Assembly: GCF_036322805.1 (NCBI RefSeq)
Contig: NZ_AP027272.1
Coordinates: 1,116,001 to 1,180,000 of the forward strand
Direction of reading: 5' to 3'
DNA length: 64,000 nt
Source of the DNA: Planctobacterium marinum
Lineage (GTDB): Bacteria > Pseudomonadota > Gammaproteobacteria > Enterobacterales > Alteromonadaceae
Position 1 is the stretch's first letter. Each line of letters begins with the position of its first letter. Positions 54,663 through 63,727 of the stretch are shown one piece after another. The position numbers were made by a program, and so were the translations under genes. The notes under the pieces were generated by a model. It was not told the origin of the DNA and made no database searches. It saw only the letters and a list, made by a program, of their open reading frames with translations.

Positions 54663-55052
54663 CTAGCTCAGAAGCAACACTAAAATATAAATCAACGGAA
54701 TGGAGCCCGATAACCAGGATAACGAACGAATATAAGGGAGCCCCAATAAAACACTCAATATATAGAAGCTTCTGGATATCATGATAACAATGGCTAAAAA
54801 GCCTAAATGGGCGACGCTAATTTCACTCGCTTCCAGGCAGATGAATAATCCGCAAAAAAACACCAAAAATTCAGTTTGATTGTCTTTTGCTCGTCGAGAT
54901 CTAAGCTGGCATTTTTGTTCAGTTTTTTGCGCGTCCAGATTAGATAAGGCGTAAGCCAATCCGTGACTTCTGGCACGGTATACAACCTGCAAGCCTAGTA
55001 ACATGAAATAAAGCACCAGGTTATAAAGCAATGCAAGATAAAAAGGATCCAT
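54663..55052 (-). CDS. MAPEG-family membrane protein
   Basis: A 129-residue protein with four helices. The order YNLVLYFMLLGLQ, then RSRRAKDNQTEFLVFFCGLFI with the family's R..RA..N..E pattern, identifies MAPEG. Eukaryotic relatives handle glutathione and eicosanoids; the bacterial role is unclear. It follows the NmrA-type gene on the same strand. Confidence 0.8.
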   Translation of the reverse strand: MDPFYLALLYNLVLYFMLLGLQVVYRARSHGLAYALSNLDAQKTEQKCQLRSRRAKDNQTEFLVFFCGLFICLEASEISVAHLGFLAIVIMISRSFYILSVLLGLPYIRSLSWLSGSIPLIYILVLLLS

Positions 55053-55097
55053 AAATACTCCTTAATTGTTTAATGACACTCTTGTTTCGTCGGTTTC

Positions 55098-56213
55098 TTA
55101 ACGAGTATCAGAGGTGTTTGTTGATAACAATTGCTGGTCTGCTAAATGGATTTGTTGCCAGTCACCACTTTCATAGGCGTAAACCGGGGCCCGAAAGAAC
55201 TCAGGAAAGCGCTGCTGTTTTTGAAAAATTTCCAAATCTGGTGAGCGTGTGAACAACATTTTTACAAAAAAAAGCAGTGCGTTAGTGACAGAACTAAAGG
55301 TACGATTCTGTAAACCTGATTGTTGCAAATGACGCTGCAAAATCATCTCGAAGCTCTCGGCATGCTCTCCCGTAAGCTCAAACACCAGATCATTGACACC
55401 CTCTTTTGAAGCAAAAACTCCGTGTTCTAATTCCTCAAGGTAATAATTAACATTTACCATCTGGTAGGTATCAAATCCCATGGCTTTTAAAGATTTAAAC
55501 AACATCTTTTTACTGATAGTCATAGGCCGGATTTTTCTTCCCAGGGCTTGTGAATAGCAATCAATGACATCCTGGTGGGAAATGAGCTTAGGCCCTGTTA
55601 TCCGATAGGTCTTGAATTTATGGTTGTCGGTTTTTTGCAAAATTTCAGCAATTACCCGGCCCTGATCTTCCTCTGAAGGAGGCGCATTTAAGGCTTTGTG
55701 CGCAAGCTCATGCTTAGTTAATAAGGTGGGATAAATACCCAGTTGAGTAACCATCTCTAGAGTGAAAAAATAGGTAAACCCAAACAGGCCGGTATTGATA
55801 AAAGTATAAGCGGTATTTTTATGTAGGTTTGCCAGTTGTTTGGTTAACCATTGTTCACGTGTGTGAATTGCCGGGTGGGCCGCTGAGGCTAACCATTGGT
55901 TCATATAGACAACATGCTCCACTGCGGCATGCTCTGCCGCCACAATGAAATTTGCCGTTTTCAATAAGGCATCTTGTTCAAACGGAGCGCAAAAATAAGC
56001 ACCAGAGACGCCGTTAAGTGCCGATTCAATATCCCGGTAATCATCTAAGTTTCCCTGCACAATTTCCGCACCCAGAGATTGCAGCTGTTTCGACTTCCCT
56101 GACTGAGTGTTTCTCACTACAGCTTTGACAGCAAGCCCGCGTTTTAAAAGTGCCAGTGAAGTAGTGAATCCGGTATTTCCATTGGCTGCGGTCACCAGTA
56201 TTTTTTGTGTCAT
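55098..56213 (-). CDS. NmrA-type NAD(P)-binding reductase
   Basis: I take ATG 56213 (MTQKILVTAANGNTGFTTS), with AGGAG upstream, giving 371 residues. The nucleotide motif is AANGNTG, typical of NmrA/HSCARG proteins that sense redox or act as quinone reductases. A long C-terminal extension (from about 285) carries no domain I recognise. It faces a GlxA-type regulator across 98 bp, so that regulator probably controls it. Confidence 0.82.
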   Translation of the reverse strand: MTQKILVTAANGNTGFTTSLALLKRGLAVKAVVRNTQSGKSKQLQSLGAEIVQGNLDDYRDIESALNGVSGAYFCAPFEQDALLKTANFIVAAEHAAVEHVVYMNQWLASAAHPAIHTREQWLTKQLANLHKNTAYTFINTGLFGFTYFFTLEMVTQLGIYPTLLTKHELAHKALNAPPSEEDQGRVIAEILQKTDNHKFKTYRITGPKLISHQDVIDCYSQALGRKIRPMTISKKMLFKSLKAMGFDTYQMVNVNYYLEELEHGVFASKEGVNDLVFELTGEHAESFEMILQRHLQQSGLQNRTFSSVTNALLFFVKMLFTRSPDLEIFQKQQRFPEFFRAPVYAYESGDWQQIHLADQQLLSTNTSDTR

Positions 56214-56310
56214 ATCGTTATCTCCTGAGACTCTGGAGCACATGTTGCACTCATTAGAAAACTTATTTAAGCTTCAAATTGGACAAAAAAGCTCCATATA
56301 GGACATTTGC

Positions 56311-57327
56311 ATGCAAGTCTTGAAAGTCAACATTTTGGTGAGTGAAAACGCGTTATTTTCTACTGTGTTTGGGCCATTTGATATGTTCATTCAGGCAGGA
56401 GTTTTCTGGAACAAGATCCATGATTTACCACTGACACCAAATTTTGATGTTTCAATTACGGGGCTCACGGATAAAGAAATTACAGGGCTAAGCGGCGCGA
56501 AAATACGGCCGCATAAGAGAATTTCAGATGATGATGACTTTGATTTAGTGATAGTGCCGTCGGAAGGAATGAATATTCAACCACACAGCCAGAGCTTTAA
56601 GCGCAGAGTTGCTTATATCAAACTAATGCACGAGCGCGGGGCAATTGTTGCCAGCATCTGTACGGGCGCCTTTTTATTGGCCGCAACGGGATTGCTAAAT
56701 GGCAAAACAGCCACTACCCATTGGGCATTAGAGTCGCCATTCAGAGCGGCTTTTCCGGAGGTTAAACTGGATACTAATTTATTGATTGCAGAGGAGGGGA
56801 ATGTGCTAACCGCGGGTGGTGTCAGTGCCGATCAGGATTTGTGCATGCGCTTGATTGAAAGGTGTTGCGATAGAGACGTAGCGCTGCAAACGGCTAAGTG
56901 TACTTTGGTGGATTTTCACAATAATAAACAGTCGAGTTTTAAATCTTTTGTGATCAACAAAACCCATGGTGATAGTGCCGTTTTGCTCTGCCAAAAACAT
57001 ATTGCAGACAATTTGCATCGCACAATAAGCATCTCCGAGTTGGCAATTTTCAGCAATTTAACCACTAAAACCTTAAATCGAAAATTTAAAAAGGCCACCA
57101 ATTATGCAGTCAACGAATACATTCAACATCTCAAAGTAGAAGAGGCGCGTCGAATTTTGGAGGCTGAGACGGTCTCTTTTGAGTATGTGTCACAATTGTT
57201 AGGTTATGAAAATGTCAGCTTTTTTCGGCGCTTGTTTAAAAGGCTGGTTGGGGTATCACCCAAAGAATACCGACGATTGTTTAATGGTGTGGAATCAAAC
57301 TCGTTGCCATTGGCACAAAAAAATTAG
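56311..57327 (+). CDS. GlxA-type AraC regulator (DJ-1/PfpI plus two HTHs)
   Basis: A 338-residue regulator. The N-terminal DJ-1/PfpI-like domain (about 1-200) holds the elbow VASICTGAFLLAATGLLNGKTATTHW with a Cys. The C-terminal AraC domain has two HTHs, ISISELAIFSNLTTKTLNRKFKKAT and VSFEYVSQLLGYENVSFFRRLFKRLVGVSPKEYRR. It is divergent from the NmrA-type gene. The ligand is unknown. Confidence 0.9.
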   Translation: MQVLKVNILVSENALFSTVFGPFDMFIQAGVFWNKIHDLPLTPNFDVSITGLTDKEITGLSGAKIRPHKRISDDDDFDLVIVPSEGMNIQPHSQSFKRRVAYIKLMHERGAIVASICTGAFLLAATGLLNGKTATTHWALESPFRAAFPEVKLDTNLLIAEEGNVLTAGGVSADQDLCMRLIERCCDRDVALQTAKCTLVDFHNNKQSSFKSFVINKTHGDSAVLLCQKHIADNLHRTISISELAIFSNLTTKTLNRKFKKATNYAVNEYIQHLKVEEARRILEAETVSFEYVSQLLGYENVSFFRRLFKRLVGVSPKEYRRLFNGVESNSLPLAQKN

Positions 57328-57370
57328 AAAGAGGCTGGGATACTTACCAGTACCTCTTCCATTGGCACCT

Positions 57371-57664
57371 TTAATTCATGACTTCATAGGTCATCATTGC
57401 CATGTCAGCGGCATCTTCCCTGATATCAATAAGCGCTTTGTACTCGGGTGAATCAAACCAGGCATCCACTTTTTCCTGAGAAGGAAATCGAGCAATAACC
57501 ACTTGTTCAGCGTTATAACCATTGCCGTTGAGTACCCGACTTAACGTGCCGCGAAGAACGAGTTCAGCCTCATGCTTAGAGGCCAACTGTTTGGATTGAA
57601 CCAGGTATGACTGAAACTTATCAGCGTCTTTTACGGTAAAAGTAGAAATCATAACTACAGACAT
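57371..57664 (-). CDS. DUF1330-family protein
   Basis: A 97-residue ferredoxin-like (dimeric alpha+beta barrel) protein. VSVVMISTFTVKDADKFQSYL, YNAEQVVIARFPSQEKVDAWFDSPEYKALIDIRE fit DUF1330. No catalytic role has been established for the family. It stands alone, downstream of and convergent with the GlxA-type regulator gene. Confidence 0.85.
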   Translation of the reverse strand: MSVVMISTFTVKDADKFQSYLVQSKQLASKHEAELVLRGTLSRVLNGNGYNAEQVVIARFPSQEKVDAWFDSPEYKALIDIREDAADMAMMTYEVMN

Positions 57665-57834
57665 TTTAATTCCTTAATTGAGTTGTATAGGAAAATTGCT
57701 TGTTGAAAATCAGTAAGCAGCAACATCAGGATCACTCAGTTGGCGAAATTAAGTAAGATTCAGTAAAGACATTAAAAGTCCATTTGGGACAAGTGTAGGT
57801 GCTCGACAAAGAGGCAAAGATAAAAAAAACAGAA

Positions 57835-57861
57835 TAAAAAAGGCCAGCAAAATGCTGGCCT
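57835..57861 (-). terminator. Terminator of the pnt operon
   Basis: On the minus strand GGCCAGCA, short loop, TGCTGGCC is followed by TTTTTTATT. It lies 24 bp after pntB. Confidence 0.92.
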
Positions 57862-57883
57862 GTGTAGAGTAGAAATACTCGTT

Positions 57884-59257
57884 TTAATCCCCAAATTCCC
57901 GGATAACCGTGTTGAGGGTATCTTTGGCATCGCCAAATACCATTCGGGTGTTATCTTTGAAGAACAGTGGGTTATCCACACCGGCGAAACCGGCTGAGGC
58001 TGAGCGTTTCAGCACAAATACGTTTCTGGCTCTATGGGCTTCAATGATTGGCATACCGTAAATTGGGCTGCCTTTCATTTCTTTAGCGGCCGGGTTAACC
58101 ACATCGTTGGCACCAATAATAATGGCGACATCAAAGCTGTCCATACGCGGATTGATGGCGTCCATTTCGTACAGCTGCTCGTAGGGGACATCGGCTTCGG
58201 CCAGTAATACGTTCATGTGGCCAGGCATACGTCCCGCCACCGGGTGAATGGCATAGGCCACTTCTGCGCCATTTTGCTCCAATAGTTCCTGTAATTCTTT
58301 AACCGCATGTTGCGCCTGAGCTACCGCCATACCATAGCCAGGAATAACTACCACGCTTTGAGCCGCTTCTAACACATAGAAGGCGTCTTCTGGAGATAGT
58401 GATTTAATTTCTCCCTCGATTTTTTCACCTGCTTCGATGGGTTTGGCGAAACCAGATAACAGGATATTCATCAAAGAGCGATTCATGGCTTTACACATGA
58501 TTTGCGTCAGGATAATCCCGCTGGCACCCACCAGTAAGCCCGCCACAATCAGAATATTGTTCTGAATAGCAAGGCCCGCTGCAGTAGCCGCCAGTCCGGA
58601 ATAGCTGTTGAGCAGGGAAATCACCACTGGCATATCTGCACCGCCAATTGGGATGGTGGCCAGGATACCAAAAACTAAGGCTAAAGCGATGGCGATGTAA
58701 AACCATTGCAAGTTAAAAGGCTGTGTGGCGATGACAAAAGGCAGTGCGATAGCGGTGATGATAATCAAACCATTTAGCCAGCGCTGTCCCGGAAAAATCA
58801 GGGCTTTACTGGCCATTCTGCCGCCTAGTTTTGCCCAGGCAATTAAACTTCCACTGAAGGTGACGCCACCGATAAGTATAGAAATATAGGCAATCACCAT
58901 CGTGGTTATGGTCAGGCTGTCACTATTGCTGATGGTGAGGGTTGATAAACCCAGTAGCAAGCTCGCCAGACCGCCAAAACCATTAAACAGGGAAACCAGC
59001 TCAGGCATGGCGGTCATTTCTACTCGTTTTGCCATCCAGGCACCGAGTACACCACCGATTAATATACCTGCGAAAATTAACTCATAGCTGATGATATCCT
59101 TGTGCAGCAAGGTCATGACGATGGCGATAAACATACCCAGCGCAGAAGTCAGATTGCCTTTTTTGGCCGTAGCAGGGTGACTCAGTAATTTAAGGCCCAC
59201 AATAAACAAGATGGCAGCAATAACATAGCTGATATTCACTAAAATAAGCATATCCAT
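57884..59257 (-). CDS. pntB: NAD(P) transhydrogenase subunit beta
   Basis: A 457-residue subunit with about nine helices and the cytoplasmic NADP(H) domain III (VVIPGYGMAVAQAQHAVKEL, VLLAEADVPYEQL and IIGANDVVNPAAKE). With the alpha subunits it couples hydride transfer from NADH to NADP+ with inward proton flow. It overlaps the preceding gene by one base. Last gene of the pnt operon. Confidence 0.96.
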   Translation of the reverse strand: MDMLILVNISYVIAAILFIVGLKLLSHPATAKKGNLTSALGMFIAIVMTLLHKDIISYELIFAGILIGGVLGAWMAKRVEMTAMPELVSLFNGFGGLASLLLGLSTLTISNSDSLTITTMVIAYISILIGGVTFSGSLIAWAKLGGRMASKALIFPGQRWLNGLIIITAIALPFVIATQPFNLQWFYIAIALALVFGILATIPIGGADMPVVISLLNSYSGLAATAAGLAIQNNILIVAGLLVGASGIILTQIMCKAMNRSLMNILLSGFAKPIEAGEKIEGEIKSLSPEDAFYVLEAAQSVVVIPGYGMAVAQAQHAVKELQELLEQNGAEVAYAIHPVAGRMPGHMNVLLAEADVPYEQLYEMDAINPRMDSFDVAIIIGANDVVNPAAKEMKGSPIYGMPIIEAHRARNVFVLKRSASAGFAGVDNPLFFKDNTRMVFGDAKDTLNTVIREFGD

Positions 59258-59553
59258 TATTTGGCCTCCTTATTCTTTTGTTTGGACTTAAACATGGACA
59301 GCATACGGTCAGTTACCATATAACCACCCACCACGTTTACCGTGGCAAAAATAACCGCGGCCACACCCAATATGGTAGTAAGTTGGGTATTGTCAGAGCC
59401 TGCCGATACCATGGCGCCAATCAAGGTGACACCGGATATCGCATTGGCACCCGACATTAACGGGGTATGCAGGGTGGCAGGGACTTTGTGAATCAGTTCA
59501 AAACCCAGAAAGCCTGCCAGTACCAGAATAAAGAGTAAGTAAATCAGTTCCAT
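59257..59553 (-). CDS. pntA2: NAD(P) transhydrogenase, membrane part of alpha (PntA2)
   Basis: A 98-residue protein with three helices (LLFILVLAGFLGFELIHKVP, ANAISGVTLIGAMVSAG). It is the split-off C-terminal half of alpha found in three-subunit enzymes; E. coli has it fused. It overlaps its neighbours by one base at each end. Confidence 0.93.
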   Translation of the reverse strand: MELIYLLFILVLAGFLGFELIHKVPATLHTPLMSGANAISGVTLIGAMVSAGSDNTQLTTILGVAAVIFATVNVVGGYMVTDRMLSMFKSKQKNKEAK

Positions 59554-60731
59554 CAGGCGTCTCCTTCAGTGGCTGCAAAGTGTTTTATGAGCATGGCATT
59601 GCGTAATTCCTGCTGATGAACAATTACGCAGCCATCTAAAATGTCGTCTTCCAGGTCCAGCACAAAGCGTTTTTGTTCTTTGTCCCAGTATTCATCTAGC
59701 AGATTAAATAGGTTGTTGGCGTACAAATCGCTAGCATCTTTAGGCACCTGATTAGGCCAGTTACCGGTACCGACAATTTTCACGCCGTTTTTAACTACGG
59801 TTTTACCCGGCTCAGAACCGGCGACATTGCCGCCATTTTCTGCCGCCATATCTACCAGCACGCTACCGGGTTTCATACCGGCAATATCTTCTTCGCTGAC
59901 GATAAGAGGGGGTTTACGACCGAACAGTTGCGCGGTAGTTATTACAAGGTCTGAGTCGGCAATCGCCTGACGTTGACCTTCTTTTTGTTTTTGCATCTGC
60001 TCTTGTGTAAGGGCGTTGGCATAACCCTGACTGGTTTGTCCGGTTTCACCTAAATCAATTTCCAGAAATTTGGCTCCCAGTGATTGCACTTGTTCTGCCA
60101 CCACGGGACGGGTATCAAATGCGGTCACACTGGCACCAAGACGCTTGGCGGTGGCAATCGCTTGCAGACCTGCCACACCCGCCCCAATGATAAACACTTT
60201 GGCAGGTTTTACTGTTCCCGCAGGTGTCATCATCATAGGTAGAATAGTGTCTAACTGGCTGGCGCCATTGAGCATCATTACATAACCTGCCAGGTTGGTT
60301 TGGGAACTTAAGGCGTCCATTTTTTGTGAGCGTGTGGTACGCGGTATCATTTCCACGCTGATGGCGGTGACTTGCTTCGCTTGTAATTGCTCTATCAGCG
60401 GTTGCTGGAAGAAAGGATCTAAATGCCCAATCACCAATGCACCCGCTTGCAGGTGCTCAATATCATCCTGGGTTGGCCTTGTGACATACAAAACGATATC
60501 GGCTTCTTTAAGCCCTGATGTCCGGTCGTCAATGATTTTAGCGCCGGCCTCTACAAAGCTGGCATCATCATAACCTGCCAATAATCCAGTGCCTTTTTCC
60601 ACGGTAATTGAAGCACCAGCCAGGGTTAACTTTTTAACTGTGGCGGGGGTAGCGCTGCATCTACGCTCCAAAGAAACATCGTCAGAATCTTGTGCGATCC
60701 CGGGTGTTTCATTCACAACAAATATTTTCAT
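59553..60731 (-). CDS. pntA1: NAD(P) transhydrogenase, NAD-binding part of alpha (PntA1)
   Basis: A 392-residue soluble subunit related to alanine dehydrogenase. KVFIIGAGVAGLQAIATAKRLGA is the NAD(H) dinucleotide fold; RRCSATPATVKKL and SQTNLAGYVMML are family-typical. ATG 60731 opens MKIFVVNETP. First gene of the three-gene pnt operon, divergent from the HNH gene across 275 bp. Confidence 0.95.
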   Translation of the reverse strand: MKIFVVNETPGIAQDSDDVSLERRCSATPATVKKLTLAGASITVEKGTGLLAGYDDASFVEAGAKIIDDRTSGLKEADIVLYVTRPTQDDIEHLQAGALVIGHLDPFFQQPLIEQLQAKQVTAISVEMIPRTTRSQKMDALSSQTNLAGYVMMLNGASQLDTILPMMMTPAGTVKPAKVFIIGAGVAGLQAIATAKRLGASVTAFDTRPVVAEQVQSLGAKFLEIDLGETGQTSQGYANALTQEQMQKQKEGQRQAIADSDLVITTAQLFGRKPPLIVSEEDIAGMKPGSVLVDMAAENGGNVAGSEPGKTVVKNGVKIVGTGNWPNQVPKDASDLYANNLFNLLDEYWDKEQKRFVLDLEDDILDGCVIVHQQELRNAMLIKHFAATEGDA

Positions 60732-61006
60732 TTCGACTCCAATAACGATGGCTTATGTTACAGAGTATGAAAATCCGGCGGAAAAGCTAAATTACTTATT
60801 TAGATGGCGATTATAGATTTTAGTGATAAAGGTCGGACCAGATGGGATTTAGTACGATAAATAAGCGCTCAACAACTGGAGTTATTGCTTAAGAAGATTA
60901 TTGTCCAAGTTGGAAATGAGTGAAATTTAACCTGTTATTTAAAAATCTGTCATACTTGATGTACAAAATATAGTCAGCTGAACAATAATAATAACGGTAA
61001 CAGCCT

Positions 61007-61570
61007 ATGTATGTATTAAGACTCAATCAAAGTACCATGCCCTTGGGGTGGATCACTATTGAAGAAGCTTGTAAGCAATATTCTCTTGGCAATGTGTTGT
61101 TTGAATTGGGCACCGCTAAGCGAACTTTGCTTGGCGGCCACAATCGAGACGGCGAGCAAAGCCAACTGCAAATTGCCTCAATTATTGGCTGCAAGGGCAA
61201 AGTGATTCATCAGAAAGGTAAAATCCCTTTGTGCAATCGCTGGCTTTTTGCCCGAGATAATTACACCTGTTTGTATTGTGCTCATCAATTTCGTCCGGGC
61301 CAATTAACGCTCGACCACATAGTGCCGCGTTCCCGCGGAGGTAAGAAAACCTGGATGAATTCGGCAACAGCCTGTAAACGCTGTAACGTGCAAAAAGGGG
61401 CGCGCACGCCCGAGGAGGCCAATATGCATCTGATCGCAGTACCCTTCAAACCCAACATGTATGAGCAGCTATATTTGCGTAACAATCGCATACTGGAAGA
61501 TCAAAAGGAGTATTTGAGTACGCAGTTTTCTTCCAGGCGGGACTGGTTGGGTGGCAAATTAGTTGCCTGA
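61007..61570 (+). CDS. HNH endonuclease
   Basis: A 187-residue protein. The nuclease core is CLYCAHQFRPGQLTLDHIVPRSRGG then NSATACKRCNVQKGARTP, with two CxxC zinc pairs and the HNH residues. An N-terminal region resembles the small HNH proteins common in proteobacterial chromosomes. It is not clearly part of a restriction system, and its role is unknown. Confidence 0.87.
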   Translation: MYVLRLNQSTMPLGWITIEEACKQYSLGNVLFELGTAKRTLLGGHNRDGEQSQLQIASIIGCKGKVIHQKGKIPLCNRWLFARDNYTCLYCAHQFRPGQLTLDHIVPRSRGGKKTWMNSATACKRCNVQKGARTPEEANMHLIAVPFKPNMYEQLYLRNNRILEDQKEYLSTQFSSRRDWLGGKLVA

Positions 61571-61641
61571 GTCCGGCTATTTAATGAACTAAATTCTCCG
61601 ATTGCTCGTTTAAAACACAAATTGCCAAACGGGGAATAAAC

Positions 61642-61890
61642 ATGAACTTACATATAGAATCCTTTGAAGGGGGCTTTTACCTGGCTTCGATTGAGGACGA
61701 AAACCGCACCTGGTATCTTTACGATGAACAAAATCATCCGAAGAAATTTAACTGTATCAATGAGATAAAGTCTTTTCTGGATAACGAGCGTTTTGAAAAA
61801 GTGTGGTTAAAGCAAAATACGCCGTATGACGAGATGTGCGGCATGACTCCAGACCCTGAAGCGTTGAAAATGGAAATTGAATGGCATTAG
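61642..61890 (+). CDS. Small acidic protein, DUF6482-like
   Basis: An 82-residue cytoplasmic protein. The layout (FYLASIEDENRTWYLYDEQNHP, then WLKQNTPYDEMCGM) resembles DUF6482 proteins of Vibrio and Shewanella. No function is known. AACGGGGA precedes the ATG. It lies 71 bp after the HNH gene. Confidence 0.65.
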   Translation: MNLHIESFEGGFYLASIEDENRTWYLYDEQNHPKKFNCINEIKSFLDNERFEKVWLKQNTPYDEMCGMTPDPEALKMEIEWH

Positions 61891-61918
61891 CTGTTAGCTG
61901 AAAATGCCAAACTATGAA

Positions 61919-62854
61919 TTAGTCTAATGGCTGCAAGATAAATGCCTCGCTCACTATTCTGGTGGGGGTTGGATTACGCTGCAATAAGTGGTTCAGTGTC
62001 TTTAGGTGTTCAAAGTCCAAGGGAAGAGGGGCCTCGTTGGGCTGATAGGTTGCCCCCACTGGGTAATCAATACCTGGCGCCTTACTCATTTCAATGTGTG
62101 TTCCCATAATAGCGGTAACGGCTAACGATGCTGTGTGTTCATATAAGCGTTGGATACTGAGTCGGTATTCTTGCCAGTTGCGCACGTAAAGCCTGCCGGG
62201 ATACAAACTATCTCCCGTAAGCAGCCATCCAGTATGTTGGTCAAATAGTGCAATCGCATCCTCACTGTGACCGGGTATCGGTATAAGAGTTAGCGTTCGG
62301 CCACCCAAGTCAATCAATTTAGTATCCTCTGGCCAATTCAAGGCTTTTGGACCGTAGCCAAAATGCGCCTTTACGCCAATGAGGTTGGGGGGAATAACTG
62401 TGGTTTCCGGGGGATTCTGAAATTGTCCATCTGCGGCAATATGGTCACTATGGCCATGAGAATGTAACACCAGCAATGGCATCTTACGGTGGGTAGAAGC
62501 TGCCGATAACAGTAGTTTCTGTACTTCACTATATAGCGGAAATTTATTGGCGTTGGCCGTGGCACCAGTATCAAGAAGCAAGGCCCATTCCTTACCTATA
62601 AGTAAATAAATAAAAGGTGCTTCGTAATGCAGGCATTTGTTCTGTCGTAGAACAAACGTTTGGGCATTGTATTGAAAGGATTCAATTGCACTGGATTGCT
62701 GGTTTTGACAATCTGCTGCACCGTGGTACCACTGGTGTTGGCGCAGCTTCTGCAGATTTTTGTTTGAAGAAGTTGTGTGGGGTGTTGAGTTAGCCTGGTA
62801 ACTGATAACCCAAGTGATTAACAGACATACCAAAGCATGTTTAAGATTGGTCAT
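61919..62854 (-). CDS. Exported metallo-beta-lactamase-fold hydrolase
   Basis: A 311-residue protein with a leader (about 1-22, ALVCLLITWVISYQANS). The zinc motif is LHSHGHSDHIAADGQF; later ligands lie in PIPGHSEDAIALF, LTGDSLYPG and MGTHIEMS. The substrate cannot be named. It follows the 243-residue gene on the same strand by 6 bp, so the pair is co-transcribed. Confidence 0.8.
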   Translation of the reverse strand: MTNLKHALVCLLITWVISYQANSTPHTTSSNKNLQKLRQHQWYHGAADCQNQQSSAIESFQYNAQTFVLRQNKCLHYEAPFIYLLIGKEWALLLDTGATANANKFPLYSEVQKLLLSAASTHRKMPLLVLHSHGHSDHIAADGQFQNPPETTVIPPNLIGVKAHFGYGPKALNWPEDTKLIDLGGRTLTLIPIPGHSEDAIALFDQHTGWLLTGDSLYPGRLYVRNWQEYRLSIQRLYEHTASLAVTAIMGTHIEMSKAPGIDYPVGATYQPNEAPLPLDFEHLKTLNHLLQRNPTPTRIVSEAFILQPLD

Positions 62855-62860
62855 AACGTG

Positions 62861-63592
62861 TTATTCCAAAAAATCCTGAAACTCGATGTACAAAGGGTGA
62901 TGATGCTGACAGTGTCTGATATCCACGGTTAACGATTGATTTTCTTTTGCAACCCATACATTTAATGGACTTTCCGGGGGCTCGATACAGTTATCGCCTA
63001 GATAAATGGCGTCAAAGGAGGGGGCTTTTCTTATCTGGTGTACCAGTAAATGCCGCTTTGAGGGGAGCGGGATAACTTGCCATTGGGTAACCGGAGCCGA
63101 TTCTGGTAAAGATCCGGATAGATGTCTTCGATAGATTAGTTGTTCAAATTCTACTGTGTCTTGTGCCCAACGCTTACCGCCACGCTCAAAATGACCCTGA
63201 AATACCGTGGCCTCAAGCGAAAAAGACTCTCCCTCTATAAGCCGGTTGAGGTCAAAATCCTCGGGTAGTAGCGTTAAAACTGCTGAGTGTTCTGTCGTAT
63301 TCTCTTGTGATGTTAAATACCCGATATACTGTGCTTCTCGTGCCATTTTTATTTGGTATATCAACTGGTAGTCGTGTGGTGCCTGATACAGTGGTAAGTG
63401 GCTGGCAAAGAGATGATGGCCATCAGTAAACAACACCATGCCATGGGAGCCGATACGCAGATGGTGGGCATGTTCGTCGGTCTTGACATTGTCTGCCTGA
63501 AAGTTGTTAGCCAGGGAGTCATCTGCCCGATTAGGCATCGGGATCAAAATGGTTAACAGGCTGAACAGTGTGATTAAGCGAATTGGGGGCAC
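62861..63592 (-). CDS. Exported protein of unknown function
   Basis: A 243-residue protein. The leader (MPPIRLITLFSLLTILIPMPNRA) suggests export. The body is beta-rich, with HHLRIGSHGMVLFTDGHHLFASHLPLY near the start and several His clusters. I recognise no family. Co-transcription with the MBL-fold gene behind it suggests a shared role. Confidence 0.7.
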   Translation of the reverse strand: MPPIRLITLFSLLTILIPMPNRADDSLANNFQADNVKTDEHAHHLRIGSHGMVLFTDGHHLFASHLPLYQAPHDYQLIYQIKMAREAQYIGYLTSQENTTEHSAVLTLLPEDFDLNRLIEGESFSLEATVFQGHFERGGKRWAQDTVEFEQLIYRRHLSGSLPESAPVTQWQVIPLPSKRHLLVHQIRKAPSFDAIYLGDNCIEPPESPLNVWVAKENQSLTVDIRHCQHHHPLYIEFQDFLE

Positions 63593-63727
63593 AAGCGTTT
63601 TTCCATCGGTGGCACATCAATTATCGCTATTGTCTGATATTGGCGGTTATAAAAACATCGAAATAGAGTGCATAAATGTTTCCTATTGGGATATGGTATT
63701 AATTTGATTGTGTACGTTTGGTGAATT

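Noticed and set aside
61007-61570. Restriction-modification system
   Set aside because: The HNH protein has no methyltransferase neighbour and resembles solitary chromosomal HNH proteins.
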